DNA of 38,855 nucleotides, taken from contig CAVVVS010000107.1 of NCBI GenBank assembly GCA_963751355.1, positions 1 through 38,855 on the forward strand, written 5' to 3'. The notes under the pieces were generated by a model. That model had not been told where the DNA came from. It saw nothing but the letters and a program-made list of their open reading frames with translations, and ran no database searches. The stretch comes from CAVVVS01 sp963751355. Lineage in GTDB: Bacteria > Bacteroidota > Ignavibacteria > Ignavibacteriales > Ignavibacteriaceae. A program made the position numbers and the translations under genes. This document shows, piece by piece, positions 35,679-38,855 of the stretch (its first letter is position 1; the number at the start of each line of letters is the position of its first letter).

Positions 35679-36764
35679 ATGGCAAGATTTATTATAATAT
35701 TAACAATACTCTTCTGTGTCGATCTTTTTGCTTCAAATAAAATTGAATCAGAGCAGTTTCTTAAAGGAGTGGCAATTACTTCCATTAAAGGTGAAAAAGA
35801 TTACATTTGGTTTGCCACGTACGGAGCAGGAATTTACCGATACTCCAAAAAGGACGGTTCCTGGTTTAACTTTTCCACAAAAAACGGTAATTCAAAAAAC
35901 GATTATTTCTATTCATTAGCAGTAAGCAAGCGTTATCTCTGGGCAGGCGCTGTTGACGGTTTGTATACATACGACTTCAGAACCAAGCACTGGACCAAAA
36001 GGAAATTTGCTTTAGGCGGGCAAATGGGGAATTGGATACGTACCTTGCTCTACGATCCATCGCTAAATGTTTTATGGATTGGAAGGTTTGAAAATCTCAC
36101 AAAACTAGATATAAGAAAAAGGAAATACACCGACCGCGTGCTTACACAGCATAATGATACGAAAACAAATAATTTTAAAACTATTGCTCTTGATGGAGAC
36201 AGCACAGTTTGGTTCGGCACGGAATCCGGCGTATTTAAATTTGAAAAAAATCATGATTTAAATGATAGTAAAGCTTGGAAATATTTCACCAACAAAAACG
36301 GTGGTTTTAAGAATGAAGGGAAATCCGTTTCAATCTCGGATATCCTTTTTGACAGGAATTATATTTGGTTCGGAACGGATGAGTTTGTAACCGGTACAGA
36401 TCCTAAGTTCAATGTCGGCGGAGTGTACCGTTTTAACCGTAAACACAACTGGATTAGATTATCTAAAAATGATGGTTTGCCCGCTAATGGAATTTACTGC
36501 ATGGCAAGAACCGGTAATCAAATTTGGGTTAGCCTTTATTATTTTGATGGAAATAATAAAAGGGAGTATGGGAAGGGTATAGCTCTAATTAATAGGCTAA
36601 ATGGAGATATTACCGATTTGGATCTAAACGAAGTTGATATTAATTCTTCTACTATTTTATCAATGTTCTTTGACGGAACAAATATGTGGCTTGGTACCGA
36701 TGATGGTTTAACTAAAGTTATGCTCGAAAATCCCTTAGCGATTTGGGGAGGGAATAAAAAATAA
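35679..36764 (+). CDS. Exported beta-propeller-like protein of unknown function
   Basis: 361 residues with a short signal peptide (FIIILTILFCVDLFAS). Repeats of the type YIWFATYGAGIYRYSKKDGSW, YLWAGAVDGLYTYD, VLWIGRFENLTKLD, TVWFGTESGVFKFE, YIWFGTDEF, QIWVSLYYF and MWLGTDDGLTKV occur about every 45-60 residues. They match the two-component-regulator propeller repeats found in the periplasmic part of hybrid sensors. Here there is no membrane helix or kinase domain, so the propeller is free in the periplasm or at the surface. No function can be assigned. Confidence 0.85.
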   Translation: MARFIIILTILFCVDLFASNKIESEQFLKGVAITSIKGEKDYIWFATYGAGIYRYSKKDGSWFNFSTKNGNSKNDYFYSLAVSKRYLWAGAVDGLYTYDFRTKHWTKRKFALGGQMGNWIRTLLYDPSLNVLWIGRFENLTKLDIRKRKYTDRVLTQHNDTKTNNFKTIALDGDSTVWFGTESGVFKFEKNHDLNDSKAWKYFTNKNGGFKNEGKSVSISDILFDRNYIWFGTDEFVTGTDPKFNVGGVYRFNRKHNWIRLSKNDGLPANGIYCMARTGNQIWVSLYYFDGNNKREYGKGIALINRLNGDITDLDLNEVDINSSTILSMFFDGTNMWLGTDDGLTKVMLENPLAIWGGNKK

Positions 36765-36927
36765 TGATTGAGGCTAATGAAAAAAGTTTTTCGTGAAGTA
36801 CATAATCAAAATAGTTTTGAATTGGAAAACATGCCTATTTTTATAATGATTGCAGTTTCAATTAAAACATTATCTACATCAAATTAATTACTAACTTATA
36901 TTCAAAATAATTTTAAATTAATGTATT

Positions 36928-37923
36928 ATGATTAAAATATCGGAAAAGAAATTAAATTTACTGAGGAATAAATTTGCAGGGTTAAAGATCGCAGTTATCG
37001 GAGATATGATGTTGGATTGCTATTTTTGGGGCGATGTTAAGAGAATATCACCCGAGGCACCTGTTCCTGTTCTTGAAGTTGAAAACGAATTCTACCGGTT
37101 CGGGGGTGCGGCAAACGTAGCATTAAATATTCTCACTCTCGGCGGCTTCCCAGTACCTGTCGGCATGATAGGTTATGATAATTACGGAACAATTTTCTCA
37201 TCATTAATGAATGATAACGGAATAAGCGATGATGGAATATTTGTGGATGAATCCAGACCTACAACCGCAAAAACTAGGGTAATTGCCGATAGTCAGCATG
37301 TCGTTAGGATAGATAAAGAGAGTAAAAAGTATCTTGACCGGGAGATGCAAAATAGGATAATGAAATTTCTTGAAAACCGCCGGAATGAACTTGACGGAAT
37401 AATTCTTCAAGATTATAATAAGGGTGTACTCACTCCTTCTTTAATCGAAAAAATAATTACTCTCGCCAATAAACATAAAATCTTAATCACTGTTGATCCT
37501 AAGTTCAATAATTTCTTTTCCTATAAAAACGTTACAGTATTTAAGCCCAATAGAAAAGAAGCTGAAGATGTTTTAGGTATGAAAATAAAAAATGATGAAG
37601 ATATAACCCTTGCCGGGAGCAAACTATTGGAAAAATTAAAAGCCAAAAATGTACTGCTTACATTGGGCGAAGGGGGGATTGCAATATTTGAAAAGAATAA
37701 AACGGAAAAAAGAATACCGACAAAAGCACGAAAAGTTGCGGATGTTTCCGGCGCCGGTGACACGGTAATTTCTACTTTAACCATGGCACTCGCCGCAGGG
37801 GCTAATATTTTTGAAGCTTCTTATTTAGCAAATTACGCAGGGGGTTTGGTTTGTGAAGAAATGGGTATTGTACCCATTGATGTCAAAAAATTATTTGAAA
37901 TAGTTACAAAAGAAAGCAAATGA
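36928..37923 (+). CDS. rfaE1: D-glycero-beta-D-manno-heptose-7-phosphate kinase (HldE kinase domain as separate protein)
   Basis: 331 residues of the PfkB/ribokinase family. It contains IGDMMLDCYFWGDVKRISPEAPVPV-type text at the N-terminus, the glycine-rich FGGAANVA segment, the DYNKGVL loop, and the anion hole with catalytic base Asp278 (VSGAGDT). It phosphorylates heptose 7-phosphate at C1 in ADP-heptose synthesis for the lipopolysaccharide inner core. In E. coli this is the N-terminal half of HldE; here it is a separate protein whose stop overlaps the adenylyltransferase start as ATGA. Confidence 0.94.
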   Translation: MIKISEKKLNLLRNKFAGLKIAVIGDMMLDCYFWGDVKRISPEAPVPVLEVENEFYRFGGAANVALNILTLGGFPVPVGMIGYDNYGTIFSSLMNDNGISDDGIFVDESRPTTAKTRVIADSQHVVRIDKESKKYLDREMQNRIMKFLENRRNELDGIILQDYNKGVLTPSLIEKIITLANKHKILITVDPKFNNFFSYKNVTVFKPNRKEAEDVLGMKIKNDEDITLAGSKLLEKLKAKNVLLTLGEGGIAIFEKNKTEKRIPTKARKVADVSGAGDTVISTLTMALAAGANIFEASYLANYAGGLVCEEMGIVPIDVKKLFEIVTKESK

Positions 37924-38399
37924 ACATAATTAAAAGCCGCGAAGAAATAAAATCTGTCAGGGAAAAATTAAGAAATGAAAATAAAAAAGTTGTCTTCACA
38001 AATGGTTGTTTTGATTTAATACATTCCGGACATATCGATTATTTGATGAAAGCGAAAGAATTGGGCGATGTTCTAATCGTTGGGCTAAATAGCGATGTTT
38101 CGGTAAGAAATATTAAGGGAGACAAGAGACCAATTCTTAAACAGGATGAAAGATCCTTCATAATTTCAAATTTAAAACCAGTCGATTATGTTACTTTTTT
38201 TGATGAAGATACACCATTCAAAATTATACGGGATCTTGTGCCTGATGTCCTAGTTAAAGGTGCCGATTGGGCGATGGATAAAATAGTCGGAAAGGATGTT
38301 GTTGAAGAACACGGCGGTGAGGTGAAAACGATTGAATTTGTTAACCAACAATCAACATCCAATATTATAAGGATAATACTGGAAAGGTACAATCAATAA
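37920..38399 (+). CDS. rfaE2: D-glycero-beta-D-manno-heptose 1-phosphate adenylyltransferase (HldE second domain)
   Basis: 159 residues of the cytidylyltransferase-like nucleotidyltransferase family. The HxGH active site is His35-Ser-Gly-His38 in GCFDLIHSGHIDYL; also NSDVSVRNIKG, ADWAMDKIVG and the closing STSNIIRIIL, equivalent to the ISTT-like signature. It transfers AMP to heptose 1-phosphate to make ADP-heptose. The 4-base overlap with the kinase gene supports coupled, equimolar synthesis. Confidence 0.95.
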   Translation: MNIIKSREEIKSVREKLRNENKKVVFTNGCFDLIHSGHIDYLMKAKELGDVLIVGLNSDVSVRNIKGDKRPILKQDERSFIISNLKPVDYVTFFDEDTPFKIIRDLVPDVLVKGADWAMDKIVGKDVVEEHGGEVKTIEFVNQQSTSNIIRIILERYNQ

Positions 38400-38671
38400 A
38401 ATTTTTTAGCATTTGTTTTCTTATTTTTTTTGTTTAGAATGTGCATGTTATAGATGTCTTGGACTTTTTTAATCTTTTATTTAAAAGCCTTTAAAGTTTG
38501 AAATAAATTTAGCGGAAACAGTGCTCTTTATACACGAGTACTTAATTTATTGAAATGTAAATTTAAGAATAAATTTGATCATTATTCATTTGTGCCGAAG
38601 TTTTGCTTCTTGAATTAAGTAAAAAACTTTTGGATGCAACCATTACCATTAACTAATTATTTGGTTTACTC

Positions 38672-38855
38672 TTGTCGGATAAGACCAAAAATATTAAAAA
38701 GAAACGAACATTATTTCGTAAAATTGTTAATATATTCCTGTATATAGGAATAGGTTTTAGTATTATAATTATTTTACTCTTCGGTTTTACTCAAACATCA
38801 ACTTTCCGGGAATACTTACGCACTAAAGTGATTGCAACTGCGGATTCTGCAATGA
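38672..38855 (+). CDS. 5' end of a membrane-anchored protein, probably AsmA/TamB-like (cut by window end)
   Basis: The frame opens after a TAA at 38654 and runs to the window end. TTG at 38672 is the best start, since no ATG occurs early. The 61 visible residues begin with a basic stretch (KTKNIKKKRTLFRK), then one hydrophobic helix (NIFLYIGIGFSIIIILLFGF), then TFREYLRTKVIATADSAM. A short cytoplasmic tail, one anchor and a REYLR-type segment recall the N-terminus of TamB/AsmA-like proteins of Bacteroidota. The family call is tentative because most of the protein is missing. Confidence 0.55.
   Translation, partial: MSDKTKNIKKKRTLFRKIVNIFLYIGIGFSIIIILLFGFTQTSTFREYLRTKVIATADSAM

Noticed and set aside
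36928..38399. Frameshifted hldE fusion gene
   Set aside because: Both halves are complete with their own starts and stops and an ATGA overlap; separate kinase and adenylyltransferase proteins are a normal arrangement in many bacteria.
1..38855. CRISPR array, tRNA, rRNA, intact transposase or prophage genes
   Set aside because: No regularly spaced direct repeats, cloverleaf-like tRNA sequence, rRNA signatures or recombinase/transposase proteins were seen on either strand.

Overview
The window looks like chromosome from an anaerobic or fermentative member of the Ignavibacteria/Chlorobi side of the Bacteroidota-Chlorobiota group. The reasons are a fused LpxC-FabZ protein, the gene order uppS-bamA-skp-skp-lpxD-lpxC/fabZ-lpxA, a GTP-type PEP carboxykinase, A/T-rich DNA, and a trimeric NADH-linked [FeFe] hydrogenase. 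This placement is inference from gene content; no rRNA gene is present.

Layout. (1) 1-3559: the 3' end of a GH31 alpha-glucosidase, then an exported GH13 pullulanase-type debranching enzyme (alpha-glucan breakdown). (2) 3626-8474: the [FeFe] hydrogenase maturation cluster, hydG-hydE on the minus strand and, divergently, an aspartase homologue plus hydF. This cluster is visibly decaying: the aspartase is a collapsed pseudogene, hydF carries two in-frame stops and an altered P-loop, and HydG has Tyr in place of the first Cys of its radical-SAM CX3CX2C motif. HydE looks intact. (3) 8815-14365: a receiver protein, NuoE-like, NuoF-like and HydA hydrogenase subunits, and a membrane histidine kinase, followed by a convergent cytosolic multi-PAS hybrid kinase (14374-17769). 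HydA is full length but reads TSCSPGW at the first H-cluster motif. (4) 17770-22599: mostly non-coding DNA around pckG and an orphan MlaE-type permease, with two copies of a long imperfect palindromic repeat and a candidate C-rich small RNA ending in a strong terminator. (5) 22600-25565: ilvE, then a lexA operon with a textbook promoter, two 18-bp operators and two small downstream genes. (6) 25806-34013: cell-envelope operon (UppS, BamA, two Skp/OmpH, LpxD, LpxC-FabZ, LpxA). (7) 34010-38855: a LipM-like octanoyltransferase, PanB, an exported propeller-like protein, split HldE kinase and adenylyltransferase genes for ADP-heptose, and the 5' end of a probable AsmA/TamB-like gene.

The envelope genes form a coherent outer-membrane assembly and lipid A/inner-core block. 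The most interesting biology is the hydrogenase region, where the structural and regulatory genes are open but the maturases are breaking down. Either the strain has lost hydrogenase activity recently, or a second maturation set exists elsewhere. The most novel-looking non-coding items are the candidate sRNA at 22459-22533, the paired palindromic repeats and the LexA operator pair.
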